DNA of 64,000 nucleotides from Yoonia maricola (lineage in GTDB: Bacteria > Pseudomonadota > Alphaproteobacteria > Rhodobacterales > Rhodobacteraceae): NCBI RefSeq assembly GCF_002797915.1, contig NZ_PGTY01000001.1:1736001-1800000 (forward strand), written 5' to 3'. The notes beneath the pieces were generated by a model. The model was not told where the DNA came from and did not search any database. It saw only the letters and a list, made by a program, of their open reading frames with translations. Positions within the stretch are counted from its first letter, which is position 1. Each line of letters begins with the position of its first letter. Below are positions 1-7,887 of this stretch, piece by piece. The position numbers and the translations under genes were made by a program.

Positions 1-2
1 CT

Positions 3-980
3 GCCACTTGTCCGACTTGCGGTCAACCGGCACAAAGAGAAGTCGATGTCTCCGACACGTTTCTCGACAGTGCGTGGTATTTCTTACGCTACCCCAGCAC
101 CACCGATGACACCGCACCGTTTGATCCTGATATGACGCGCAAGTGGCTGCCTGTTGACCTTTATATTGGCGGACAAGAACATGCCGTACTGCATCTGATG
201 TATGCACGTTTTGTGACCATGGCTTTGAGTGATTTGGGCAAGTTACCCTTTGAAGAGCCGTTCTTGCGCTTTCGCCCGCACGGCATGATCGTCAAGGACG
301 GACAGAAGATGTCAAAGTCCAAAGGGAATGTCGTCGGTCCGGACGACTACTTGGGTCGTTTCGGTGCCGATGCGCTCCGATGTTATCTGATGTTCATGGG
401 CCCGTTTACCGAGGGGGGCGACTTTCAGGAGAGCGGAATCATCGGGATCACCCGGTTTCTCCGCAGGCTATGGGGGCAGGTCGGAGCGGCACAGCCGGCA
501 ACGATTTCTGGCGACGATCTTGCCAAACTACATAATACCATCCGCCAAGTGACGCAGGATGTTGTCGCATTGCGATATAACACAGCAATTGCCGCACTGA
601 TGGAACTCTCCTCCGCTATCCGAGCACGCAAACGCGCCGCGACACGCGAAGAAGCTACGGCCCTTGTCATCATGCTTGCACCCTTTGCGCCCCACTTCGC
701 GGAAGAGGCATGGACTGTTCTTGGCGAACAATCCTCCATTTTTGAACATGCCTGCTGGCCCTCTTATGACGCGGCGTTCTGCGTCAATGAAACGGTCAAT
801 GTGGTCGTCCAAGTGGACGGCAAACGACGCGGGAGCGTGCAGGTCGCACGCGGCGCTGCTGAGGACATGGTTCGTACCGCTATTCGTGCCGACCAAAAGC
901 TAGTTGCGATTGAAGCGGCGACAGCTCAGAAGGTCGTTTTCGTACCGGACAAGATCATCAATTATGTGACCTGTAGGTGA
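3..980 (+). CDS. leuS: Leucyl-tRNA synthetase, C-terminal part (5' end outside window), non-alphaproteobacterial type
   Basis: The frame is open from base 3, so the first Met at 132 is internal. About 325 residues are visible. They contain a CPTCG zinc-ribbon-like motif, a DSAWYFLRY motif, the IGGQEHAVLHLMYARF catalytic-core stretch, the class I signature KMSKSKGN (codons 306-320), then the anticodon-binding region and a C-terminal domain. The enzyme charges tRNA-Leu with leucine in the cytoplasm. The spacing just before KMSKS is short (HGMIVKDGQKMSKS). Typical Rhodobacterales LeuRS, as I remember them, carry a long insertion there, so this copy looks like the shorter form of other phyla. The usual lptE/holA neighbours are absent: 237 bp of non-coding DNA and an IS element follow. 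It may be a second, acquired copy. Family assignment is firm; the origin is inference. Confidence 0.9.
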   Translation, partial: ATCPTCGQPAQREVDVSDTFLDSAWYFLRYPSTTDDTAPFDPDMTRKWLPVDLYIGGQEHAVLHLMYARFVTMALSDLGKLPFEEPFLRFRPHGMIVKDGQKMSKSKGNVVGPDDYLGRFGADALRCYLMFMGPFTEGGDFQESGIIGITRFLRRLWGQVGAAQPATISGDDLAKLHNTIRQVTQDVVALRYNTAIAALMELSSAIRARKRAATREEATALVIMLAPFAPHFAEEAWTVLGEQSSIFEHACWPSYDAAFCVNETVNVVVQVDGKRRGSVQVARGAAEDMVRTAIRADQKLVAIEAATAQKVVFVPDKIINYVTCR

Positions 981-1216
981 ACTTTCTTGGGGATTGGTAA
1001 TAAATCAATAGGTCCGACTCTAAGTCGACAGCAAAGTAGATTATCGTTATATCGCTCGGACGGAAATCATGCCGCGTGATGCATGCCAATTATATGCCCT
1101 AATGATAACGGTTTTCTGGAAACAAAGGCTGACTGTAACCACCGATCACTACCATCAAATCGTGGTACAAAGGGTGTGCGCGCATGAATGCACTTCTTAT
1201 TATTTAGGATAAGGAG
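981..1216. other. Non-coding gap between leuS fragment and IS element
   Basis: No recognisable gene. One 47-codon open frame (1069-1212) follows a weak GGACGGA element but matches nothing I know. A perfect Shine-Dalgarno-like string TAAGGAGGTG (1210-1219) runs into the left IS end. It could be the ribosome-binding site of a gene cut away by the insertion, or chance. Confidence 0.4.
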
Positions 1217-1230
1217 GTGACCTGCTCCCC
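1217..1230 (+). repeat. IS terminal inverted repeat, left
   Basis: GTGACCTGCTCCCC; perfect inverted match to 2250-2263. Confidence 0.85.
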
Positions 1231-1240
1231 ATTGAGTCCG

Positions 1241-1859
1241 CTAATTTAGGTTAGCTCTGTTCAGGTTTTGGCCTTCGTTAGACCGGTTAGCATATTCTCC
1301 TGGCGTCATGCCAGCGAGGCTTGTGTGCGGGCGGTGATGGTTAAAGTCGGTGCGCCACGTCGCGATCAGATGGCGGGCATGGCGCAGGTTGTCGAACAAG
1401 TGTTCGTTCAAACACTCGTCCCGCATTCTCCCGTTGAAGCTTTCCACAAACCCGTTTTGCATGGGCCGCCCCGGGGCGATGTAATGCCAGTCAACGTTGC
1501 GGTATTCCTGCCATTTCAGGATCGCATTCGAAGTCCAGCGACCACCGCTGGTTCGGCCCTTGCGGGACCGCCATCGGTGCTCTGGTGCCAACTGCACGCT
1601 TGCGTCCGCCCCGTTTACGCACTGTTAACCCTTCTTCGCGGTAGATCCGATACAGCTTCTTCCAATTCACCACCCAGCCTTCACGTTTGAGCAAGATGTG
1701 CAGCCGCCGATATCCAAAACGCCGTCTTTCAGATGGCAGTTCCTTCAATCGGTCTCGCAGGTCAGTATCCGCTGACCGCTTCGACACACGCCGATAAACA
1801 CGCGGGTCGATCCCAGCCAAGGCGCAGGCCCGCTTTTGATTGTATCGCTTCTCTTTCAT
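1241..1859 (-). pseudogene. IS3-family transposase OrfB, internally deleted and frameshifted
   Basis: OrfB should carry the DDE integrase core. The 5' half (1491-1859) reads through the RRRFGYRRLHILLKREGW region to [10 protein letters not shown] and then goes out of frame. The 3' half (to 1241) resumes in another frame at [10 protein letters not shown] and contains the last catalytic segment, [17 protein letters not shown]. Intact relatives have some 65-70 more codons between these points, carrying the first two catalytic aspartates. The junction lies near 1527-1535, at GACTTCGAATGCG on the coding strand. A recombination between short GACTTCG-like repeats would explain both the loss and the frameshift, but that is inference. 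The product cannot be an active transposase. Confidence 0.85.
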
Positions 1860-1886
1860 GGCCCAGGCCGCAGCATTGCGTCGCGA

Positions 1887-2198
1887 TCATGCGTCCATTG
1901 TCCTCGGACCAATGGCGGAAATGGCCACATCCTCAAAAGTTTTTCCCAGCATTTCCTTAAGCGTCGACACATCCATCATCTGCTCAGCCAGTAACTTCTT
2001 CAGCTTGGCATTCTCGGCCTCAAGGGCCTTCAGCTTCTTTGCGTCTGACACTTCCATTCCGCCATACTTGGACCGCCATTTGTAACACGTCGCATCGCTG
2101 ACACCGTGCTTACGGCAAAGCTCCTTCGCGCCAAGCCCAGCCTGATGCTCTTTCAATATCCCGATTATCTGCTCTTCGCTGAAACGGCTTCTCTTCAT
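1887..2198 (-). CDS. IS3-family transposase OrfA
   Basis: A 103-residue helix-turn-helix protein that binds the IS ends. It opens with MKRSRFSEEQIIGILKEHQ and has the usual KELCRKHGVSDATCYKWRSK recognition region, followed by a leucine-zipper-like stretch (LKALEAENAKLKKLLAEQ). The TGA stop at 1887-1889 is in the same frame as the first half of OrfB, with a 27-base gap before the first OrfB Met. OrfA normally precedes OrfB with a programmed frameshift, so the in-frame stop here may be part of the decay. A near-identical 126-bp piece of this gene occurs at 4762-4887. Confidence 0.85.
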   Translation of the reverse strand: MKRSRFSEEQIIGILKEHQAGLGAKELCRKHGVSDATCYKWRSKYGGMEVSDAKKLKALEAENAKLKKLLAEQMMDVSTLKEMLGKTFEDVAISAIGPRTMDA

Positions 2199-2249
2199 CG
2201 TCTGTCTCCTTGTTGGAGAACAGGCTAACTCAAAACACAGGACTTTTCA

Positions 2250-2263
2250 GGGGAGCAGGTCAC
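2250..2263 (-). repeat. IS terminal inverted repeat, right
   Basis: Complement of the left end. It lies 52 bp upstream of the OrfA start codon, where an IS3-family element should end. Confidence 0.85.
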
Positions 2264-2353
2264 TCTGGAAGAGTTTCTATCCCATCGCGTCTTCTTAGAC
2301 CTTTGCAAAATAGCGGATTGAGATTTCCGGACATGTCGCCCAAAGCAGTCAGG

Positions 2354-2842
2354 TCAGTCCTTCTGCACATCTTGAGTATCTTTGGTCATGGTTCTGACCG
2401 CCTCACGACAAGCCTCGGAGAAGGTGATCAATACCTCGGTCGACACAGTAATATCTGACTTTCCCGAAGCAGAGAATTGACGCGATAGTGCATGCCCAAT
2501 GTGCGAATACAAAGACGAAATGCTAGGATATGCTTCCGGGCGTATGGCCACAACAACAGAGCGTCGGTCCGTTAGTGAACGCGTCCTCTCGACAAAGCGG
2601 GCTTTTTCAAGTCGATCGATCAATGCCGTAACGGCACCGCTTGTCAAACCAGTCTGCCGGGCAATCTCGGTTGCAGTAAGTGATCCCTTCCCGAGCACAT
2701 TCAGACACCTGAGGTCGCTGCGATGAACACCAAGTTGTGCTGCAATTGTATCTTCTAGCACATCCACTGCGATGTATACGGCTCGCGATGCAACATTCAG
2801 ACTGTCTAAGGCTTTATCCTCGGCATTTATTACCTTCACCAT
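2354..2842 (-). CDS. MarR-family transcriptional regulator
   Basis: A winged-helix regulator of 162 residues if begun at the ATG at 2842, or 166 from a GTG at 2854. Neither has a strong ribosome-binding site. The central part shows the MarR DNA-binding fold: DLRCLNVLGKGSLTATEIAR, then the recognition helix LTSGAVTALIDRLEKARFV and the wing RTRSLTDRRSVVVAI. Such proteins are dimeric repressors released by small ligands or oxidants; the ligand cannot be read here. It is divergent from the nuclease-like gene at 3030 and shares about 190 bp of intergenic DNA with it, so it may control that gene. An inverted repeat ACTT-GAA-AAGT (2853-2863) overlaps the start region and is a possible operator. Confidence 0.85.
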   Translation of the reverse strand: MVKVINAEDKALDSLNVASRAVYIAVDVLEDTIAAQLGVHRSDLRCLNVLGKGSLTATEIARQTGLTSGAVTALIDRLEKARFVERTRSLTDRRSVVVAIRPEAYPSISSLYSHIGHALSRQFSASGKSDITVSTEVLITFSEACREAVRTMTKDTQDVQKD

Positions 2843-2943
2843 TAAGATACTCACTTGAAAAGTTAAATCATATGGAGTTATAGACTACTTCAAGGGACGT
2901 TAGAAGTGACCGCCAAACCCTATTTTAAAAGAAGAACATACCG

Positions 2944-3033
2944 ATGAACACATACTCGACCTATGAACTGATTGATAAAAAGTGTTCGGTTCTTGATGGA
3001 TTTAGGCCTACCTTTGGGAAGGCGACTGGATGA
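2944..3033 (+). CDS. Possible 29-residue leader peptide coupled to the next gene
   Basis: A short open frame (ATG at 2944) whose TGA overlaps the ATG of the following gene (3030). Such overlap often means translational coupling. The peptide begins MNTYSTYELIDKK and resembles nothing I recognise. It could also be the original N-terminus of the next protein separated by a frameshift. Coding status is unproven. Confidence 0.3.
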   Translation: MNTYSTYELIDKKCSVLDGFRPTFGKATG

Positions 3034-3893
3034 CGGGACTTCAGTATGATGGTCACAGCTGGATACCTGACGCTGATTTGTTCGTGGCAGCAAACGGTAG
3101 ATATGGTCCACCGGCACGGTGGCAAGGGGTACAATTCGGGGGAACGAGTGCTTGTCTCTTGCTTGGCCCTGATATCACGAAGCAGGTCAACAGACCATCA
3201 AACCCTCCGACGGCAAGAGGCCCAGGATGGGATATACCTTGGCGCCATCTTAATGCACCGCCCCTTCACTTCACAATGGATGCAGGTCCGCGCTGGGTGA
3301 GGGGGCACTTAATCAATGGTTATTGGGGAGGATCCGGTTTTAATTGGTGCAACTTGGTTGCGTTGACTACGGTTGCAAACAGAAATCATGCAACAATTGA
3401 AACACGACTTAACCGTTATTTAACTGAGTTTTATCGTTTTGATCGTCGTCACAGAGGGAAAGTAGCGTATTGGTATTGCATTCAATATTGGGTGCAGGCA
3501 TCCAGGACCCCTTGGGCTATTCTTGCAACTTCGAATAACCTATATAGTTACTGCCCAAATTTGATTAGAGTTACTTGGCGCATCGTCAGGGTAACGAAAC
3601 CGGTAGGACAACCGGGATGGTCGATCAGAAAGTTCAAAACACAATTTCCTAAACTACTTGCCGCCCAAACTACTACGCCAAATTTAGTCCAGGCGACAAA
3701 CGCTCAGCTTCAGAGAGATTTCCCAGGGTTTAGGTTGCCTCGAATCCATGCCACTTTAAGAAATACACCAAGAAACAGAGCAGAAAATCAGAGACCTGCT
3801 GCTAACCCGCTATTTCCAACACCCGCTGGTAGACCAGCTATTCCACCTGCCGTTTCACTACTTGATGGAAGTGCCGCCGTGTTTCAAGATTGA
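3030..3893 (+). CDS. Uncharacterised protein with a His-Me-finger/toxin-nuclease-like motif
   Basis: 287 residues, no signal peptide or membrane segment, start preceded by GGGAAGG. Around residues 90-130 is RGHLINGYWGGSGFNWCNLV followed by ALTTVANRNHATIE. This resembles the G-H-L-x-N...GG...N-L-x-x-x-T...A-N...H...E pattern of DNA/RNA non-specific nuclease domains in bacterial polymorphic toxins. The His in GHL would be the metal-activating base. The N-terminal part is rich in Gly, Pro and Trp; the C-terminal 60 residues are Pro/Arg-rich and probably disordered. No obvious immunity or secretion gene is adjacent. The DNA is AT-richer than the housekeeping regions, which suggests transfer. The nuclease assignment is motif-based inference. 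Confidence 0.5.
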   Translation: MTGLQYDGHSWIPDADLFVAANGRYGPPARWQGVQFGGTSACLLLGPDITKQVNRPSNPPTARGPGWDIPWRHLNAPPLHFTMDAGPRWVRGHLINGYWGGSGFNWCNLVALTTVANRNHATIETRLNRYLTEFYRFDRRHRGKVAYWYCIQYWVQASRTPWAILATSNNLYSYCPNLIRVTWRIVRVTKPVGQPGWSIRKFKTQFPKLLAAQTTTPNLVQATNAQLQRDFPGFRLPRIHATLRNTPRNRAENQRPAANPLFPTPAGRPAIPPAVSLLDGSAAVFQD

Positions 3894-3965
3894 CAATTTA
3901 AATTACGTTCAGAGAGACAGAAATAAAAATCTGGATATCATCTTTTCTCAGGGAGCAGATCAGTC

Positions 3966-4652
3966 ATGCCTCAAGTAAAACAATCCTCCATAATGATAAT
4001 CACTTCATTCGCAGGTGCTTTGGCGACGGGAAACGCGTTTGCTGGTGGCTTGGATGATGCTGTAATTACCCCGGTGGTGATCCCAACACTGACAGCGCCA
4101 GTGGGCGCTCATACGGCGGTTCATGATTGGAGTGGCCCTTATGCAGGTCTGTCGCTCTCACAAGGCGAGGATACCTTTAACTTTTATCAAGATGGATCCA
4201 GTTTTAGTGGGCCATTTGACTCGGAAGGCACCGTCACAGGAATCGTCGGGGGCTTCAATGCGCAGCGTGGTAGCTTCGTGTATGGTGGTGAAGTAAATGT
4301 AAGCTTTGGCGATATCAGTTATGATCAATCTGATGAGTTTGCCAGCCTTGAATTAGACTATGCGTCAATCATAGATGTAAAGGCACGTGCTGGCTACGCG
4401 ATCGGTTCTGTATTGATCTATGGTGCGGTTGGCTACAGTGCTTCGCAACTTTCAGAAAATGACAGCGATTATTTCACGCTGAATGGCATGAGCTATGGTG
4501 TGGGCTTCGACTATGCGATTGGGTCCCGCTATTCCTTAGGGTTAGAGTATTATCGGCGCGATCAATCCGGTGATCTTGACCATGCTTCTGACTTTTCGAT
4601 CGAAGATTCTGAACTTGAGACCTTAGCCCTCCGCGCACTATTCCAGTTTTGA
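3966..4652 (+). CDS. Outer-membrane beta-barrel protein (porin-like, Omp25/OmpA-barrel type)
   Basis: 228 residues. An N-terminal signal peptide (hydrophobic MIITSFAGALATG, cleavage near AFA-GG) is followed by DWSGPYAGLSLS, a common opening of Omp25-type barrels in Alphaproteobacteria. Alternating amphipathic strands then run through FVYGGEVNVSFGDISYD, ARAGYAIGSVLIYGAVGYS and YSLGLEYYRRD. The protein ends in aromatic ALFQF, the C-terminal Phe recognised by the BAM assembly machinery. It probably sits in the outer membrane as an eight-stranded barrel. A GGGAGCAG element lies just upstream. It follows the nuclease-like gene by 72 bp; a functional link is not shown. Confidence 0.8.
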   Translation: MPQVKQSSIMIITSFAGALATGNAFAGGLDDAVITPVVIPTLTAPVGAHTAVHDWSGPYAGLSLSQGEDTFNFYQDGSSFSGPFDSEGTVTGIVGGFNAQRGSFVYGGEVNVSFGDISYDQSDEFASLELDYASIIDVKARAGYAIGSVLIYGAVGYSASQLSENDSDYFTLNGMSYGVGFDYAIGSRYSLGLEYYRRDQSGDLDHASDFSIEDSELETLALRALFQF

Positions 4653-5269
4653 TTGCGCCGCCATATTTAATGGTACTAATAGCGGTGTTGGCTTGGCGCA
4701 ATTAGTCACAATCGAAGTAGTCTCATTCGTTTTGAAAAGTGGTCTGCGCCTTTTGTGCGCGTTCTCGGCCTCAAGGGCCTTCAGCTTCTTTGCGTCTGAC
4801 ACTTCCATTCCGCCATACTTGGACCGCCATTTGTAAAACGTCGCATCGCTGACACCGTGCTTACGGCAAAGCTCCTTCGCGCCAAGCTGCGGATTTGACA
4901 TCGACTTTGGGCCGCCCACTAAGGCAGCCAAATTTTCTATATTTCGATTGCTTCCGCTATGACCAAAGCGTCTTCAAGCTCAACACCGAGATATGGCGGG
5001 GCCCAGAAAAGACTCGCGATACAATGATAAACGGGTTTCTACTGACGGATGATACAGGACATAGACAACTGCGGCGGATACCTGTCTGACGCGTTCGGTT
5101 GAGTGGGATGGGTTGACACATTTCCGCATTGTCATGTCGATGGAGGAACGGCTTGAACGCGCACCCGATCGCATAAGGATTAAAACTTTTGCCGATCCTG
5201 CGTTGATCGACGCACTGTGGGTAGACAACTGCCCTACGATAGCCGCCAGCTTGGACATCGTCACAACAC
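4653..5269. other. 617-bp relic region without an intact gene
   Basis: It contains the IS3 OrfA remnant (4762-4887). Towards the right there is an open plus-strand frame, 5065-5280, with an internal Met at 5134. It reads like the C-terminal tail of a lost gene and overlaps the end of the TauE gene. I cannot assign that fragment. Nothing else was recognised. Confidence 0.5.
4762..4887 (-). pseudogene. IS3 OrfA remnant, 126 bp
   Basis: It matches 2011-2136 over 126 bp with a single mismatch. It encodes LGAKELCRKHGVSDATFYKW and the following 20 or so residues in the same orientation as the other copy. Neither IS end is present. It is the middle of OrfA only, left after deletion or recombination. 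Confidence 0.9.
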
Positions 5270-6040
5270 CTAACCCATAACACCCCGTCTGATCAGGTTC
5301 ACCCCCGCGATAATCAGCACCCACAACGTCACGCGCCGAAACCGTTCTTGATCAAATTTATCACCCAGACGGAACCCCAACCACATGCCAATAAGGGCGG
5401 GCAGAACAAGGGCGGCCGAGAAGCTCCAAGTGTGTGCGTTCAGGATGCCCGATTGCAAATGCCCTAGCAAAAGCATGACCGCCCCCAACCCGTAAATCAC
5501 CCCCTGCACCGACATCTGTTTGTCCCGCGGCGTGTTCAGCGCAAGCAGGTACAGCACCGTGGGCGGACCCCAGGTGCCGGCCAATCCACCAAGGACACCT
5601 GCCAGCCATCCCGCAACCCACTCAAAAGGACGTCGCCAACGTGGCGTAATCTGCGGGCGCCAACCGATCAATTGGATAAAGCAAAGACCCACAACCGGCA
5701 CCCCAAGTACGATAAACATGACGTTGCCGGGGATGCTGCGCACAAACTGTGCCGCCACAAGGATCATGACGCAAACGACTAGAATATAGCGCCAATGCTC
5801 TTTCAGCGCCGCCTGTGCATTACCGACACCCGAACGGGCGACCTGAAGGCCATTGCTGATTACGATCGGAATAACGATCCCGGCGACCACCAGTTCCGGC
5901 GGGATCACAATACCCATACCGGAAATCATGATCAACGGCATCGCAAACCCGACGGCACCTTTTACAAAGCCGCCAACCAGCGTCACGACGCAAGCAAATG
6001 CAAAAATCGCGAGGGTGATATCGGGGACAAACATGGCCAT
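5270..6040 (-). CDS. Sulfite exporter TauE/SafE family membrane protein
   Basis: 256 residues with about eight hydrophobic segments typical of TauE/SafE transporters. These include the GGFVKGAVGFAMPLIMISGM motif in the first repeat and AGVLGGLAGTWGPPTVLYLL in the second. Family members export sulfite, sulfoacetate or other organic anions across the inner membrane; the substrate cannot be read from sequence. It is divergent from mcd with a 148-bp shared promoter region. There is no sulfonate-degradation gene next to it. Confidence 0.88.
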   Translation of the reverse strand: MAMFVPDITLAIFAFACVVTLVGGFVKGAVGFAMPLIMISGMGIVIPPELVVAGIVIPIVISNGLQVARSGVGNAQAALKEHWRYILVVCVMILVAAQFVRSIPGNVMFIVLGVPVVGLCFIQLIGWRPQITPRWRRPFEWVAGWLAGVLGGLAGTWGPPTVLYLLALNTPRDKQMSVQGVIYGLGAVMLLLGHLQSGILNAHTWSFSAALVLPALIGMWLGFRLGDKFDQERFRRVTLWVLIIAGVNLIRRGVMG

Positions 6041-6137
6041 GCTTCGTCTTACGACATTGCGCAGGACATACCAGCTTGAAAATTTGATGCGACACTTTTG
6101 TGCGCATTAAACTAAACATACGAATAATTATTGCGCC

Positions 6138-6173
6138 GCACCTGCAAAATGATTATCTCTGCGCCTGCAAATT
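6138..6173. promoter_or_regulatory. Direct repeats upstream of mcd
   Basis: Two copies of a 13-base element, GCACCTGCAAAAT (6138-6150) and GCGCCTGCAAATT (6161-6173), start 23 bp apart, about two helical turns. They lie in the tauE-mcd divergent region just before mcd. TGCAAA-containing sites are known for RamB-type regulators of acetate genes, so this may be a binding site. Function is inferred. Confidence 0.4.
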
Positions 6174-6188
6174 GAAGGGAGTCGCGAA

Positions 6189-7874
6189 ATGGCGCATGAT
6201 GGTCAGGATATGACTTTGAAACAAAATCCGGTTCTGGCTGATCTGGTGGCGCTGACGGCCGCAGCACTTCCTGCCGTTGACGATGTTCTGGCCCGCGCGA
6301 AAGACGCTGTGCGCGCAATCGTCGAAGACGGCGGGCGTATTTCGGGAAAGCTGATCGAGGAAAACCAGACTGCGGCCCATGGCCTTGCCTGGCTGGCCAC
6401 CTATGCGCAGTCGTTGCACCAGATGCAGAGCTGGGCCGCACGTTTGCAGGCGGCTGGCAAGTTCGGCGAAATCGAACAACTGATTTACCAGATCGCCTTT
6501 GGCGAATACCTCTGGCAGATCTATGGTGGCATCCCGATGAGCCAAGGTGAAATCATGCGCCTGCAAGACATTGGCCTGTCACAGGACGATATGCGTGCGC
6601 TGATGCAGCCTGCCGTGATGACACTCACCCAATCCGGCAATACCCAACCCGCGCGGATGCGCTTGGTCGCGCTGATGGAAGAGCAATCGGCAAACATCAC
6701 CGTCGGCGCGTCCGGCCTTGATGAAGAACTTGAGATGATCCGCGAACAATTCCGCCGTTTCAGCATTGAACGGGTCGAACCGGACGCACATGACTGGCAC
6801 CTCAAAGACGAATTGATCCCGCTTGAGATCATCGACGAGATGGCCGAAATGGGCGTTTTTGGTCTGACGATTCCCGAAGAATACGGCGGCTTTGGTCTGT
6901 CCAAAGCGTCAATGTGCGTTGTCTCCGAAGAACTGTCGCGCGGCTACATCGGTGTTGGCTCCCTTGGGACCCGGTCCGAGATCGCAGCAGAGCTAATCTT
7001 GTGCGGCGGCACCGAAGATCAAAGGCAAAAATGGCTGCCCGGCCTCGCCTCTGCTGAGGTCCTGCCGACGGCGGTCTTCACCGAACCCAACACAGGCTCT
7101 GACCTTGGCAGCCTGCGCACCCGCGCCGTCAAGAAAGGCGATGATTGGGAGGTTACAGGAAACAAAACATGGATCACGCACGCGACCCGCACCCATGTCA
7201 TGACGATGCTCGCGCGGACCGACCCAGACACAACAGATTATCGCGGCCTGTCCATGTTCCTGGCGGAAAAGACACCCGGCACCGAAGACAACCCATTCCC
7301 CACCCCCGGCATGACAGGTGGTGAGATTGAAGTGCTCGGCTATCGCGGCATGAAAGAATATGAACTGGCATTCGACGGGTTCGCCATCAAAGGTGAGAAC
7401 CTCTTGGGCGGTGAAACCGGCAAGGGTTTCAAACAGCTGATGCAGACGTTTGAAAGCGCACGCATCCAGACGGCCGCACGTGCCGTCGGCGTTGCACAAT
7501 CCGCGCTCGATGTGGGCATGCAATACGCCCAAGACCGCAAACAATTCGGCAAGTCGCTGATCAGCTTTCCCCGCGTCGCGGGCAAGCTGGCGATGATGGC
7601 GGTTGAGATCATGGTCGCGCGACAATTGACCTATTTCAGCGCTGACGAGAAAGACAACGACCGGCGCTGCGATCTTGAGGCGGGCATGGCCAAACTGCTT
7701 GGCGCACGCGTGGCCTGGGCCTGTGCGGATAATGCGCTGCAAATCCACGGCGGTAACGGCTTTGCCCTTGAATATAAGGTCAGTCGCATCCTTTGCGATG
7801 CACGCATCCTGAATATCTTTGAAGGTGCTGCAGAAATTCAGGCGCAGGTGATCGCACGTCGCCTGCTTGACTAA
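6189..7874 (+). CDS. mcd: (2S)-methylsuccinyl-CoA dehydrogenase
   Basis: 561 residues: an acyl-CoA dehydrogenase fold (about residues 185-560) preceded by an N-terminal extension of some 170 residues. That combination marks Mcd of the ethylmalonyl-CoA pathway. It oxidises (2S)-methylsuccinyl-CoA to mesaconyl-CoA using FAD and electron-transfer flavoprotein. Visible family motifs are TIPEEYGGFGLS, TEPNTGSDLGSLRTRA, the RKQFG segment, ALQIHGGNGFALEYKVSR and IFEGAAEIQAQVIARRLL. The start is preceded by GAAGGGAG. It is alone in its orientation; the pathway partners ccr, ecm and meaA are not in the window. The alternative, a generic acyl-CoA dehydrogenase, is less likely given length and extension. 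Confidence 0.9.
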   Translation: MAHDGQDMTLKQNPVLADLVALTAAALPAVDDVLARAKDAVRAIVEDGGRISGKLIEENQTAAHGLAWLATYAQSLHQMQSWAARLQAAGKFGEIEQLIYQIAFGEYLWQIYGGIPMSQGEIMRLQDIGLSQDDMRALMQPAVMTLTQSGNTQPARMRLVALMEEQSANITVGASGLDEELEMIREQFRRFSIERVEPDAHDWHLKDELIPLEIIDEMAEMGVFGLTIPEEYGGFGLSKASMCVVSEELSRGYIGVGSLGTRSEIAAELILCGGTEDQRQKWLPGLASAEVLPTAVFTEPNTGSDLGSLRTRAVKKGDDWEVTGNKTWITHATRTHVMTMLARTDPDTTDYRGLSMFLAEKTPGTEDNPFPTPGMTGGEIEVLGYRGMKEYELAFDGFAIKGENLLGGETGKGFKQLMQTFESARIQTAARAVGVAQSALDVGMQYAQDRKQFGKSLISFPRVAGKLAMMAVEIMVARQLTYFSADEKDNDRRCDLEAGMAKLLGARVAWACADNALQIHGGNGFALEYKVSRILCDARILNIFEGAAEIQAQVIARRLLD

Positions 7875-7887
7875 GGTCTGTGACCAA

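Larger units (their letters stand above)
1217..2263 (-). mobile_element. Defective IS3-family insertion sequence (IS407-like)
   Basis: The element is bounded by perfect 14-bp terminal inverted repeats GTGACCTGCTCCCC (1217-1230, and its complement at 2250-2263), with weaker similarity continuing inward. It encodes an OrfA/OrfB transposase pair on the minus strand. OrfB has lost its middle, so the copy should not be able to transpose by itself. The bases just outside the two ends (GAG to the left, TCT to the right) do not form a direct duplication, so the flanks have probably been rearranged since insertion. The group-level name is from memory. Confidence 0.88.

Noticed and set aside
1210..1222. 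TAAGGAGGTGACC as a 16S rRNA end fragment
   Set aside because: Only the Shine-Dalgarno-like core matches; there is no further rRNA sequence and half of it is the IS end.
3950..3965. GGGAGCAGATCA as a third IS end
   Set aside because: It matches the IS terminus only partly and is better read as the ribosome-binding site of the outer-membrane protein gene.
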